Assembly (NCBI GenBank): GCA_014191035.1
Contig: BJGX01000003.1
Location: forward strand, 1-48,929
Direction of reading: 5' to 3'
Length of the DNA stretch: 48,929 nucleotides
From: Candidatus Saccharimonadota bacterium
GTDB lineage: Bacteria > Patescibacteriota > Saccharimonadia > CAILAD01 > BJGX01
Of this stretch, positions 6,951 to 15,563 are shown one piece after another. The translations under genes were made by a program, and so were the position numbers. The notes beneath the pieces are model-generated. The model ran no database searches and was not told the origin of the DNA. It saw only the letters and a program-made list of their open reading frames with translations. Every line of letters starts with the position of its first letter. Position 1 is the stretch's first letter.

Positions 6951-8384
6951 ATGGATCCGCAAAGCAATCCTATTAATAATACTCAGGGGGATGACGTACC
7001 GGCGGGGGACGCTAGTTTGCCTTCGGGTGGTTCGACTTTTCAGCCTCAGGACAATCCTGCGGGCGGTACAGCTATACCAATGGGCGATACAGGTGCGATG
7101 GGTGCGACACCACCACCAACTCCTGGCTGGCAAAATGAAGCTGCAGCAGATGCTGCTGGAGTTTATGGAGCACCTCAGCCAGAGCAGGGTGCATCAACCA
7201 TGCCTCCAAACCCGCTATTAAATGACACAAATGCTGCAGATACCACCGCCGCCACAACTGCAATGAGCAATGATTTTAATCAAGCAAGCCAGATGGCATC
7301 GCCAACTGCAATGCCTAGCCCTGAGCCAATGCAGACAACTCAGCCAATGGCAGATGCATCTTCTACTATGCCGCCAAACCCGTTAATGGCTGAGAACCAG
7401 CCAGCATCGCCAGCTCCACAAGAACCAGTAATGCCTTCAAGCGAGCCAGTATCTCCTATGCCACAGCCCGAGACTCCTGCCACTATGCCAGAACCAGCCA
7501 TGGCTCCGACAGCCGAGCCAATGCCAGCTAATGATATGGGTGGTTCGCCACCTCCAGATGTGCCAGGCGCTGCACCAGAAATGGCTCAACCTGCACAAAA
7601 TGAAGTGCCAATGCCGCAGCCTGAACCTACCGGTGCACCTACACCTATTTTGGCACCTCAGCCAGGCACTTTGCCAGGGGCAGATCAGCTAGGGGCAGCT
7701 GCTGCTGGAATGGATCAGTCTGCAATGCAAAATCCTGGTATGGCTGCGGGCATGGGTACATATGGCCCGCCCCCTAAAAAGAGTAAAAAGGCTTTATTTA
7801 TAATTATTGGTGCTATTATTGGTGTGATAATTATTTCTGTGGTTATAGCGGTGTTGATATCGTCAAGAAGACAACCAGCACAAGATATTAATACATCCAC
7901 CCAGCCTACAGAGCAGCCAGCAGAGGTTGCGACTCCTTCATCAGGACCGGCTACACCGCCAGAGGGGTATGAAACTATCGAAAAGCAGTGCTATACTTTT
8001 GCGCTTATTACCCCAAACACAGTTCCAGATGATGAGGCCTGCACATTCAAAAGGTCTAACTTTGGCCAAAAAGCCACTAGTATTATTAGCGTCGACACTT
8101 CTACCAATGCATTTAAAACTGTCGATGAATATTTAGATGTTTTTAGGCAGGATAAAACTATAGAAAGTGAAGAAGATATAAAGCTAGATAATTTTGATGC
8201 TAAGCAAATTATTTATAAGTTTAGTGATGGCAAAACTTATTCATACGTAGCTGCACTTATTACAGGTAAAAACTATCAGCAAGACGGCAAGGCAGTAACT
8301 GCAATTGGAATTACAACCAGCTATCAAGATACATTTTCTAAAGATGTAACCAAGAATGTTCTCGATACATGGCGCTTTAAGTAG
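6951..8384 (+). CDS. Proline-rich single-pass membrane protein
   Basis: 477 residues. Residues 1 to ~275 are a low-complexity, probably disordered region rich in Pro, Ala, Met and Gln with repeated short units such as STMPPNPLL and STMPPNPLM. A lysine patch (PKKSKKALF) leads into one TM helix (FIIIGAIIGVIIISVVIAVLI). The C-terminal ~140-residue domain, probably extracytoplasmic, contains two cysteines (KQCYTF and EACTFK) and a mixed alpha/beta pattern. No family is recognised. The long proline-rich cytoplasmic arm could serve as a spacer or as a platform for protein binding. Confidence 0.75.
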   Translation: MDPQSNPINNTQGDDVPAGDASLPSGGSTFQPQDNPAGGTAIPMGDTGAMGATPPPTPGWQNEAAADAAGVYGAPQPEQGASTMPPNPLLNDTNAADTTAATTAMSNDFNQASQMASPTAMPSPEPMQTTQPMADASSTMPPNPLMAENQPASPAPQEPVMPSSEPVSPMPQPETPATMPEPAMAPTAEPMPANDMGGSPPPDVPGAAPEMAQPAQNEVPMPQPEPTGAPTPILAPQPGTLPGADQLGAAAAGMDQSAMQNPGMAAGMGTYGPPPKKSKKALFIIIGAIIGVIIISVVIAVLISSRRQPAQDINTSTQPTEQPAEVATPSSGPATPPEGYETIEKQCYTFALITPNTVPDDEACTFKRSNFGQKATSIISVDTSTNAFKTVDEYLDVFRQDKTIESEEDIKLDNFDAKQIIYKFSDGKTYSYVAALITGKNYQQDGKAVTAIGITTSYQDTFSKDVTKNVLDTWRFK

Positions 8385-8444
8385 CTTGAATTTTTAGCAC
8401 ATTTTTGCTATATTTATTTATCACGGATATGAAAAGGGGGAACT

Positions 8445-8759
8445 TTGTCTTACTACAGACAAGACGAAGCCGAAGCAAAAGCCAAAGCCAAACTTGAAAG
8501 CCTCAAGACTGCCAGAACTTCGCAAATGAAGCGATACTGGGTGGCTTACACCAAGCTTTCAGAACAGATGGGGATTGAGGAAATTCTCGATATTTTCTGC
8601 AGGTACCGTGACTCTGTAATGTACACGAACTGGTGCAACAACGGAGTTTACTTTCTCAGCGACGACAACGTGAGAAGGGTTTTTAACAACATCATCTCCA
8701 ACATCAGATCTGAAGAAGATCGAATCAATCGCCCAAGTTTCGCCAAAAACTTCGGTTGA
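8445..8759 (+). CDS. Small soluble protein of unknown function
   Basis: 104 residues from a TTG start at 8445, placed by the AAAAGGGGGAAC ribosome-binding site just upstream. An N-terminal charged helix (DEAEAKAKAKLESLKTARTSQMKRYW) is followed by a mixed region with two cysteines. There is no TM helix or signal peptide. Codon use is less AT-rich than in dnaG beside it. It is a single-gene unit followed by a terminator. Function unknown. Confidence 0.6.
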   Translation: MSYYRQDEAEAKAKAKLESLKTARTSQMKRYWVAYTKLSEQMGIEEILDIFCRYRDSVMYTNWCNNGVYFLSDDNVRRVFNNIISNIRSEEDRINRPSFAKNFG

Positions 8760-8763
8760 TCCA

Positions 8764-8790
8764 AGCGCCCTTATTGGGTGCTTTTTATTT
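8764..8790 (+). terminator. Intrinsic terminator
   Basis: AGCGCCC (8764-8770) pairs with GGGTGCT (8776-8782) including one G-T pair, followed by TTTTATTTTATTT. Confidence 0.8.
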
Positions 8791-8818
8791 TATTTGCTTT
8801 ATTCACTTCATATGCGAC

Positions 8819-8824
8819 TATAAT
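8819..8824 (+). promoter_or_regulatory. -10 box, leaderless dnaG
   Basis: TATAAT ending 6 nt before the dnaG ATG at 8831. Confidence 0.65.
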
Positions 8825-8830
8825 AGGGTT

Positions 8831-10579
8831 ATGAATGACGTCGAAGAAGTTAAGTCTAGAATAGATATTGTTGATGTAATCGGGGGGTATGTTCCTCTTA
8901 AGCAAACTGGCAAAAGCTTTAAGGGATTGAGCCCATTTAAGACCGAAAAAACGCCGTCTTTTATAGTTAGCCCAGAAAAGAATATATGGCACGACTTTAG
9001 TAGTGGCAAAGGTGGAGATGTAATAACTTTTGTAATGGAAATGGAGGGCTTAAGTTTTCCTGAGGCTTTGGAAATGCTTGCCAAAAGAGCGGGGGTAAAA
9101 CTAAAGCCCAGAAAGCAAAATGAAAAAGATTCAAGCAATAAGGCTGAGATTTATGACTGCCTTGATGCTGCTATGGCTTATTTTCATGTAGTACTTTCTA
9201 AGAATGAAAAAGCCAAGAATTATTTTGTAATGGAGCGTAATTTAAAATCTGAAACAATTAAAAAATTCAGACTTGGATACTCGCCTGATAGCTGGGATTC
9301 TCTAAGAAACTATTTAAATAAGAAGGGTTTTAAGGATGAAGTTTTGGTAACTGCTGGGCTTTGTGCGAAGGGAAACAATGGCAGGGGAGCTTACGACCTA
9401 TTTCGTGGTCGTGTAATGTTTCCAGTATTTGATATGCAAAATAGAACAATAGGGTTCAGTGCACGCATACTAAGTGAAGAAAAGACTGCTAAATACATTA
9501 ATACACCCCAGACGCCTGTTTATAACAAAAGCTTGGCAATATATGGTTTGTCGCAAGCCAAAGAAAGTATTAGAGAAAAGGATCAGGTAGTTATCGTGGA
9601 GGGAAATATGGACGTTTTGGCACTTGCTAATGCTGGCTTTAATAATATTGTAGCCTGCAGTGGCACGGCCTTTACTGAACTTCAGCTCAAACAGCTATCG
9701 AGACTTACCAAAAATATTGCACTTTGCTTCGATAGCGATGAGGCAGGCATTAATGCTACCCTTCGAGCTATTGAAATAGCCGCTGATGAAGAAGTAAGAC
9801 TTGATGTAATAAGCTTAAATCATGCAAAAGATCCTGATGAATTATTAAAAAAGGGTCAAGCTGAATGGAAAAAAGCTCTCAAAAATGCAAAATATGCTCC
9901 AGACTTTATGATTGATTTCGCAAAACAAAAATATGGAATTACGACGGCACCTGGCAAGAAGAAATTTACTGCATTTGTATTGCCATTATTGAAATCCTTA
10001 AAAGACGAGATTGAGTTTCAGCATTACCTAAAAAAAATATCACAACTTTTAGGTGTTAAAGAAGAAAGTATAAATAATTTAATTAATCAAAAATCAAATG
10101 AAACAAAGTTCAAAAATATTGATCAACCCGAAAGTGAGCCGTCTATTAATGAAGTTAAAAAATTATCTAGACAAGAAAATCTAGAAAAAGAGCTTTTGGA
10201 GCTAGTTTTTGCGTTTCCCGAATTAAACTCGGCAATCGAGGATTTAGAAATTGAACATACTAGCAATTTGCACAGACCGTTATTTGAGTTTTTGAAGCAA
10301 AATCCAAAATTCAATTTTGATAAAGCTTTAAATGAGTTGCCGAATCAGGCAGAATATGTTAAAATTTTGTCATTAAGGGGTGAACAACAATTCGCCAACA
10401 TACCGGCGCACGATAAAAGGCTCGAAGCCTTCACCCAGGTCGCAAGGATCGAAGATATAAACAAGCAAATAGCCAAACGCCAAATTGCTAGGCAATTATC
10501 AGTTGCCGAAGCCGAAGGTGATTCCAAAAAAATAAAACAACTGCTCAAGCAGTACCAAGCACTATTAAACGAGGACTAA
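8831..10579 (+). CDS. dnaG: DNA primase with degenerate zinc-binding domain
   Basis: Makes RNA primers at the replication fork, 582 residues. The start at 8831 is used because the conserved N-terminus (VEEVKSRIDIVDVIGGYVPLK) begins there; the upstream in-frame ATG at 8756 adds a stretch unlike primase. The N-terminal zinc motif is present in outline (LSPFKTEKTPSFIV, then WHDFSSGKGGDV), but all four ligands of the usual Cys-His-Cys-Cys set are replaced by Ser34, Lys37, Asp55 and Ser58. The TOPRIM core is intact: VVIVEGNMDVLAL, GTAFT and ALCFDSDEAG. A C-terminal helicase-interacting region follows. It is 6 nt upstream of rpoD, the remnant of the rpsU-dnaG-rpoD operon without rpsU. Confidence 0.95.
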   Translation: MNDVEEVKSRIDIVDVIGGYVPLKQTGKSFKGLSPFKTEKTPSFIVSPEKNIWHDFSSGKGGDVITFVMEMEGLSFPEALEMLAKRAGVKLKPRKQNEKDSSNKAEIYDCLDAAMAYFHVVLSKNEKAKNYFVMERNLKSETIKKFRLGYSPDSWDSLRNYLNKKGFKDEVLVTAGLCAKGNNGRGAYDLFRGRVMFPVFDMQNRTIGFSARILSEEKTAKYINTPQTPVYNKSLAIYGLSQAKESIREKDQVVIVEGNMDVLALANAGFNNIVACSGTAFTELQLKQLSRLTKNIALCFDSDEAGINATLRAIEIAADEEVRLDVISLNHAKDPDELLKKGQAEWKKALKNAKYAPDFMIDFAKQKYGITTAPGKKKFTAFVLPLLKSLKDEIEFQHYLKKISQLLGVKEESINNLINQKSNETKFKNIDQPESEPSINEVKKLSRQENLEKELLELVFAFPELNSAIEDLEIEHTSNLHRPLFEFLKQNPKFNFDKALNELPNQAEYVKILSLRGEQQFANIPAHDKRLEAFTQVARIEDINKQIAKRQIARQLSVAEAEGDSKKIKQLLKQYQALLNED

Positions 10580-10585
10580 TAAAAT

Positions 10586-11695
10586 ATGCCAAAAAAGGCC
10601 AAAGTAGAGAAAGCTGCAGAGGTAAGCAGTAATTTTAGCGAGGAAATTGAAAAGTTAATTGTAAAAGGCCGCCAGCACGGTTTTGTAACTCAGCAAGAAA
10701 TACAAAAAGCTATTCCAGAAGCTGAAGATAACGTCGATCTTTTGGATGAGCTTTATTCCAAGCTAATTGATAAAGGAATCGATGTTACTGACCAAAAAGA
10801 CAAACTTTGGGAAACAGAACCAGAAGAAGATGTTGAAAGTGCTACCAGCGAAGAGAATATTAAAGACATCGCTGATGATTCAGTGCGCTTATATTTGCGC
10901 GAAATAGGAAAGATTCCGCTGATTACTGCTGATGAAGAAGTTGCATTAGCAAAAAGAATCGAAAAGGGTGATAAGGCCGCAAAAGATGCATTGGCAGAAG
11001 CTAATATGCGCCTTGTGGTGAGTATTGCTAAAAAATACATCGGCCGTGGGTTGGATCTGTTGGATCTTATTCAGGAAGGTAATACCGGTCTATTACGGGC
11101 AGTCGAAAAATTCGACTATCACAAAGGATTTAAATTCAGTACTTATGCAACCTGGTGGATTCGCCAAGCGATTACACGTGCTATTGCTGACCAAGCTAGG
11201 GTGATTCGTATTCCAGTGCACATGGTTGAGACCATTAATAAACTTATACGTACCCAGCGCAGACTTACTCAGGAGCTAGGACGCGAACCGCTTCCAGAGG
11301 AATTGGCTGCCGAAATGGAAATTGATGTCGATAAGGTCAATCATATCCTAAAAATTTCTCAAGACACCACCAGCTTGGACGCTGCAGTTGGAGAAGATGA
11401 AGATTCAAGTTTAGGAGACTTTATTCAGGATGAAGACACCGTAAGCCCAGAAGAGGCCGCAACCTATGAGCTCTTAAAAGAACATATCGATGAAACCTTG
11501 GACCTACTAACTCCACGTGAGCAAAAGATTTTGAGAATGCGTTTTGGTTTAGAAGACGGCCGCAGTCATACTTTAGAAGAAGTAGGGCAGGAATTTGGTG
11601 TGACTCGTGAACGTATTCGCCAAATTGAAGCTAAAGCTCTTACTAAGCTACGAAAGCACAAAGACAGCAAAAGACTCAAAGATTATATAGGTTAA
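10586..11695 (+). CDS. rpoD: Primary RNA polymerase sigma factor (sigma-70)
   Basis: Directs core RNA polymerase to housekeeping promoters, 369 residues. Domains: a short region 1.1-like segment (residues ~15-75), acidic linker, region 1.2 ([21 protein letters not shown]), region 2 ([28 protein letters not shown], then [23 protein letters not shown] for -10 recognition), region 3 and region 4 with helix-turn-helix ([25 protein letters not shown]). The large non-conserved insert of proteobacterial RpoD is absent. Region 2.4 and region 4.2 look canonical, which agrees with the TTGACA/TATAAT boxes found through the window. Confidence 0.97.
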   Translation: MPKKAKVEKAAEVSSNFSEEIEKLIVKGRQHGFVTQQEIQKAIPEAEDNVDLLDELYSKLIDKGIDVTDQKDKLWETEPEEDVESATSEENIKDIADDSVRLYLREIGKIPLITADEEVALAKRIEKGDKAAKDALAEANMRLVVSIAKKYIGRGLDLLDLIQEGNTGLLRAVEKFDYHKGFKFSTYATWWIRQAITRAIADQARVIRIPVHMVETINKLIRTQRRLTQELGREPLPEELAAEMEIDVDKVNHILKISQDTTSLDAAVGEDEDSSLGDFIQDEDTVSPEEAATYELLKEHIDETLDLLTPREQKILRMRFGLEDGRSHTLEEVGQEFGVTRERIRQIEAKALTKLRKHKDSKRLKDYIG

Positions 11696-12033
11696 GGTGT
11701 ATTGGGGTTGCTTGGAGGAGTAGAATTATTTCTATTCTGGGCATCTTCTAAAGCTTTGCGAGCAGCCGGAATACCTTTTCTGGCTGCTTCTTTATGACTT
11801 TCATCTGGTAGTTGGTCTGCAATATATTTTGGGGTTGGCGGTTTTGGTGGTGGGGCAGTTTTGTATCCTCCGCCAAGGCTTTCTGCCCCAGTTTCTGCAG
11901 CCGGGTCGGGCAAAAAAGTCTGGTTTAATTCAGAGCTAGATTCTTTTTGGTTTTGCCTGATTGCTTTAAGTTTCTCGTAAGTCCTACTGGCATCTTCTTC
12001 GTTTTCGTGTGGTGGCTTTGGCATTTCATTCAT
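11692..12033 (-). CDS. Small proline-rich protein of unknown function
   Basis: 113 residues if started at ATG 12033, which has a TTTAAT box 6 nt upstream; an upstream ATG at 12063 is possible. The composition is charged and proline-rich ([18 protein letters not shown]) with a short helix predicted near [21 protein letters not shown]. No signal peptide or TM helix. It overlaps the end of rpoD by 4 nt, tail to tail, and is divergent from polA. No family is recognised, and it could be disordered. Confidence 0.5.
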   Translation of the reverse strand: MNEMPKPPHENEEDASRTYEKLKAIRQNQKESSSELNQTFLPDPAAETGAESLGGGYKTAPPPKPPTPKYIADQLPDESHKEAARKGIPAARKALEDAQNRNNSTPPSNPNTP

Positions 12034-12099
12034 AAATCTATTAAAACACATTATTATGATCAATTCATTTTGTTTGAGCTTAATGTTTGTAACTTAAGG

Positions 12100-12105
12100 T
12101 ATAAT
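12100..12105 (+). promoter_or_regulatory. -10 box, leaderless polA
   Basis: TATAAT ending 6 nt before the ATG at 12112. Confidence 0.65.
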
Positions 12106-12111
12106 TTAACT

Positions 12112-14850
12112 ATGACTAAAAGAAAAAAACTCGTAATTTTCGATGGACATGCCCTAGTTCACAGAGGCTATCACGCAATTCCTTATTTGAACACAAAAGA
12201 CGGAACTCCAACTAACGCAGTTTATGGGTTTACTATGATGATGTTATTAGCACTTCGTGAGCTCAAGCCTGATTATGTCGCTGTCGCCTGGGACGCACCC
12301 GGAAAAACATTTAGACACGATGACTTTAAGGAATATAAGGCGACTCGCAAGAAAGCCGACCAGGAGTTATACGATCAGCTCCCAATAACCAAGGAAGTGA
12401 TTTCGGCTTTTAATATTCCATTATTAGAGCAATCGGGGTTTGAGGCAGACGATATTATTGGCTCGCTTTCTAAACAATACGAAGACAAAGTTGATGTAGT
12501 AATCGTTACAGGAGATATGGACGAATTACAGCTAGTAAGCGATAAAACAACAGTGTTTACTATGCGTAAAGGCTTTAGCGATACTTTTATTTACGATAAA
12601 AAGGCAGTCCACGATAAATACGGAGTTACCCCTGAGGAGTTCATCGTTTATAAGGCTCTCAAGGGCGACACAAGCGATAACATCCCAGGTGTTGCAGGTG
12701 TTGGTGATAAGACCGCCACAGATTTGGTTAGCAAATACCAAACACTGGATAATATTTACAAACATCTTGCTGATTTAAAGCCAGCAGTTCGAAACAAAAT
12801 GGAAGCAGGTAAAGATAGCGCGTATCTTAGTGAAAAACTTTCAACTATTAAACGCGACATGAAGCTTGATTTTGATTTGAAAGACTCTGTAGTCCACGAA
12901 TATGATCGCAAAAAAGTCTACGATTTGTTTCATAAACTTGAATTTAGAACTCTGCTTTCAAAGCTGCCGGCCGAAAAAATTACAGACGAACAAACCGAGC
13001 TCAGCCAAGATAGTGAACAAAAAATTGCTACAAAATATAACCGCACTCACTTAAAAAGTGTAAAATACCATCTAATAACTAATTTAGCTGAACTTAAGGA
13101 TCTCTCTAAAAAACTTAAGGCTCAAAAACTAATATCATTTGACACTGAAACAGATAGTGTTGATGAAGTCGAGGCTAATTTAGTGGGAGCTTCATTTAGT
13201 TTTAAAGAGGGCGAGGCATATTATGTGCCACTCGCTCACGATGAATTAACCGAAATCGGATATGAAGAATTTATAGATTTGATTGGCCCCATTTTAACAG
13301 ACAAAAGTATCGGTAAAATTGGTCATAACATCAAATACGATTATGTTGTGATGAAGCAGTTTGGTATTGATGTCGCACCAATTGCTTTCGACACAATGGT
13401 GGCGGCATTTCTAATTAGCCCAATTGGCAGGGCACAAACATTAAGCCAATTAGCTTATGAAGAGCTGGGTATTTCAATGATTGATATTGAAGAGCTTATT
13501 GGTAAAAAAGGCAAAAACCAGCTAACTTTTAATAAAATCGCTATTAAGGAAGCAGGCCAGTATGCGGCCGAGGACGCCGATATCACTCTAAGACTTTACA
13601 ACAAGCTTAAGTCCGAGCTAGATAAAATAGGCGAACTAACCAAGCTTGCTGAGCAAATGGAATGGCCTCTAATTGAAGTATTGGGCGACATGGAATATAA
13701 AGGCGTTGAGCTTGATGTAGAATTTTTAAATAAATTATCAGACAAGTACAGCGCAATCATAGAAGATTTACAGAAGAAAATATGGAAAATTGCAGGTGGG
13801 CAGTTCAATATAAGTTCGCCAGCTCAACTTCAAAAAATATTATTTGAAAAACTCAATATCGATTCAACAGGCCTTAAAAAGACCAAGACAGGCATAAGTA
13901 CCGCTGCCAGTGAGCTAGAAAAGCTACGTGGTAAGCACGAAATAGTAGATATGATGTTCGAATATCGTGAACTAACTAAGCTCACAACTACCTATGTTGA
14001 TGCTTTGCCAAAATTAGTCAAGCCGGATGGTAGAATTCACACAAGCTACAATCAGACCATCGCTCAGACAGGGCGCCTGAGTAGTACCAACCCAAATTTA
14101 CAAAATATACCTACTCGAACCGAAGCTGGGCGAGAAATACGCAAGGCTTTTGTCGCACCAAAGGGTAGAGTATTTATTTCTGCCGATTATAGTCAGATAG
14201 AACTACGTTTAGCTGCGGCTTTGGCCAAAGACGAGCCTATGATAAAGGCCTTTAAGAGTGGTGCAGACATCCATACCGCAACAGCAGCCGAGATGTTTGG
14301 TGTAAAGCAATCAGAAGTCACCAAAGATCAGCGTTATGGTGCCAAAACCATAAACTTTGGCGTTTTATATGGCATGAATCCACATGGCTTATCAGTGGCA
14401 ACAGGATTTGATTACGACAAGGCTCGAGAATTTATAGACCGATACTTTAGTTTAAGAAAAGGCGTGGCAGACTATATAGCTAGTGTTAAAAAATTTGCAC
14501 ACGATAATAACTACACCGAAACTATATTTGGCCGCAGGCGACCGTGTCCCGATGTGCGCTCGAGCAACTTTATTATTCGTGCTGCCGCCGAGCGCGCAGC
14601 AGTGAATATGCCTCTCCAGGGTACAGCTGCCGATATGATGAAAATAGCAATGATAAATATACACAAAAAGCTGCCTAAAGATGCTGACCTTATTCTTCAA
14701 ATACATGACGAACTTATAGTTGAGTGTAACCAAGAAGACGCAAAAAAGGTTGAAAAAATAGTTAAAGACGAAATGGAAAAGGTCCATAAGTTTGATGTGC
14801 CAATCGAGGTGGAAGTTCACCATGGCACAAGTTGGGGAAGTCTTAAGTAA
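12112..14850 (+). CDS. polA: DNA polymerase I
   Basis: Repair and Okazaki-fragment polymerase, 912 residues with all three domains. The 5' nuclease domain (residues 1 to ~290) has FDGHALVHRGYHAI, GFEADDIIG, VTGDMDELQL and GDTSDNIPGVAGVGDKTA. The 3'-5' exonuclease domain keeps its catalytic acidic residues (SFDTETD, GHNIKYD, YAAEDAD), so proofreading is probably active, unlike in many Gram-positive Pol I proteins. The polymerase domain has SADYSQIELRLAA (motif A), RYGAKTINFGVLYGM (motif B) and LQIHDELIVE (motif C). The start at 12112 is chosen because homology begins at MTKRKKLVIFDGHALVHRG; the longer reading frame begins inside the divergent gene. Confidence 0.97.
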   Translation: MTKRKKLVIFDGHALVHRGYHAIPYLNTKDGTPTNAVYGFTMMMLLALRELKPDYVAVAWDAPGKTFRHDDFKEYKATRKKADQELYDQLPITKEVISAFNIPLLEQSGFEADDIIGSLSKQYEDKVDVVIVTGDMDELQLVSDKTTVFTMRKGFSDTFIYDKKAVHDKYGVTPEEFIVYKALKGDTSDNIPGVAGVGDKTATDLVSKYQTLDNIYKHLADLKPAVRNKMEAGKDSAYLSEKLSTIKRDMKLDFDLKDSVVHEYDRKKVYDLFHKLEFRTLLSKLPAEKITDEQTELSQDSEQKIATKYNRTHLKSVKYHLITNLAELKDLSKKLKAQKLISFDTETDSVDEVEANLVGASFSFKEGEAYYVPLAHDELTEIGYEEFIDLIGPILTDKSIGKIGHNIKYDYVVMKQFGIDVAPIAFDTMVAAFLISPIGRAQTLSQLAYEELGISMIDIEELIGKKGKNQLTFNKIAIKEAGQYAAEDADITLRLYNKLKSELDKIGELTKLAEQMEWPLIEVLGDMEYKGVELDVEFLNKLSDKYSAIIEDLQKKIWKIAGGQFNISSPAQLQKILFEKLNIDSTGLKKTKTGISTAASELEKLRGKHEIVDMMFEYRELTKLTTTYVDALPKLVKPDGRIHTSYNQTIAQTGRLSSTNPNLQNIPTRTEAGREIRKAFVAPKGRVFISADYSQIELRLAAALAKDEPMIKAFKSGADIHTATAAEMFGVKQSEVTKDQRYGAKTINFGVLYGMNPHGLSVATGFDYDKAREFIDRYFSLRKGVADYIASVKKFAHDNNYTETIFGRRRPCPDVRSSNFIIRAAAERAAVNMPLQGTAADMMKIAMINIHKKLPKDADLILQIHDELIVECNQEDAKKVEKIVKDEMEKVHKFDVPIEVEVHHGTSWGSLK

Positions 14851-14879
14851 TAAAAAAGCCTAGTATTTATCTCTAGGCT
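14851..14879 (-). terminator. Intrinsic terminator of the 105-aa gene
   Basis: AGCCTAG (14857-14863) and CTAGGCT (14873-14879) form a 7-bp stem. On the reverse strand it is followed by TTTTTT. The stop codon of the reverse gene lies inside the stem. It may also stop polA transcripts (GGGTTTTT on the forward side). Confidence 0.8.
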
Positions 14880-15177
14880 CTGGGTTTTTACTGATAACTA
14901 TTTGAAAATCCTTTTCAAGCGGATTTTTTATATAAAGCGCGACTTCATCGAAAATACCAATTCTATTTTCGGCTAAGATGTATTTTTCAGATCTTACATA
15001 AACGTAAAATCCCATCAGGTCGCCGAATCCGTTGAAGCCATAAAGCAATGTATTCCCATCTCGAAAGAAGTCTATGCTAAATTCTGAAGCACCTGTCGTG
15101 CGAAAAATTTTTTGCTTCTGTTTTTGTCTATAAAAATCAACTGAATTAGCCATTTCATTGAGAAGGATAATATTCAC
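14860..15177 (-). CDS. Small protein of unknown function
   Basis: 105 residues from a GTG start at 15177, set by AGGAGG 5-6 nt upstream. Predicted mixed alpha/beta. It is rich in aromatic residues (SEFSIDFFRDGNTLLYGFNGFGD, then LMGFYVYVR) with no cysteine and no membrane helix. No family is recognised. It lies downstream of a 33-residue membrane peptide gene on the same strand, with a structured intergenic region between them that contains a terminator hairpin. Confidence 0.55.
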   Translation of the reverse strand: MNIILLNEMANSVDFYRQKQKQKIFRTTGASEFSIDFFRDGNTLLYGFNGFGDLMGFYVYVRSEKYILAENRIGIFDEVALYIKNPLEKDFQIVISKNPEPRDKY

Positions 15178-15238
15178 CGTTCCTCCTAGGTGCGAAAGTA
15201 TTGTATAAGATTAGCAGATAGTAGAGTATTTTCAAGCA

Positions 15239-15284
15239 TAAAAAATTCCCCCAGAGCCATCTATGTATAAATAGCTGTGGGGGA
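15239..15284 (-). terminator. Terminator hairpin after the 33-aa peptide gene
   Basis: On the reverse strand TCCCCCACAGC pairs with GCTCTGGGGGA and is followed by TTTTTT (forward positions 15240-15245). It lies between the peptide gene and the 105-aa gene. Confidence 0.75.
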
Positions 15285-15321
15285 GCGACAACCGCTAAGG
15301 CCTAAACCTTAGCGTCGCCCC
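15281..15321 (-). other. Nested hairpin overlapping the terminator arm
   Basis: An inner 8-bp stem CGCTAAGG/CCTTAGCG (15293-15300 with 15307-15314) is enclosed by an outer stem pairing GTCGCCCC (15314-15321) with GGGAGCGAC (15281-15289). The outer stem uses the same run of Gs (reverse-strand Cs) as the terminator stem, so the two folds exclude each other. Confidence 0.55.
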
Positions 15322-15325
15322 ATAA

Positions 15326-15427
15326 CTAGATGTAAATGATAATTAGACCGACAAGAACAGCTGCAAAGATGAGTACGGCAGAGCCGATAAATCCATCGCG
15401 CAGTTCCTTTTTGGTAGTACTTTTCAC
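15326..15427 (-). CDS. 33-residue single-helix membrane peptide
   Basis: Starts at GTG 15427, 5 nt after GGAGG on the reverse strand. The product begins MKSTTKKELRDGFIGS and continues as one hydrophobic helix (AVLIFAAVLVGLIIIYI) to the stop. It has a charged cytoplasmic start and a TM helix with no periplasmic tail. Too small for family assignment. The precise ribosome-binding site, the open frame with membrane-like composition and the terminator after it support a real gene. Confidence 0.5.
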   Translation of the reverse strand: MKSTTKKELRDGFIGSAVLIFAAVLVGLIIIYI

Positions 15428-15551
15428 ATTTCCTCCAGCAGGGATTGGGGTTGTCGAATTTCTAGTCAAAGACCCAAAAAGGACTTCAACAAGAAAAATA
15501 TATTAACACAAAATACACTATATGTCAATCTGTAAAATTTTAGCTTTCAGG

Positions 15552-15557
15552 TATAAT
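15552..15557 (+). promoter_or_regulatory. -10 box, leaderless mutM
   Basis: TATAAT ending 6 nt before the mutM ATG at 15564; no Shine-Dalgarno sequence. Confidence 0.65.
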
Positions 15558-15563
15558 ACCTGT

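Noticed and set aside
8756-8830. Upstream extension of dnaG by 25 residues
   Set aside because: It overlaps the preceding gene's stop and terminator, encodes sequence unlike primase, and the promoter lies inside it.
11947-12111. Upstream extension of polA by 55 residues
   Set aside because: Pol I homology starts at 12112, a TATAAT box precedes that ATG, and the extension lies in the divergent gene.
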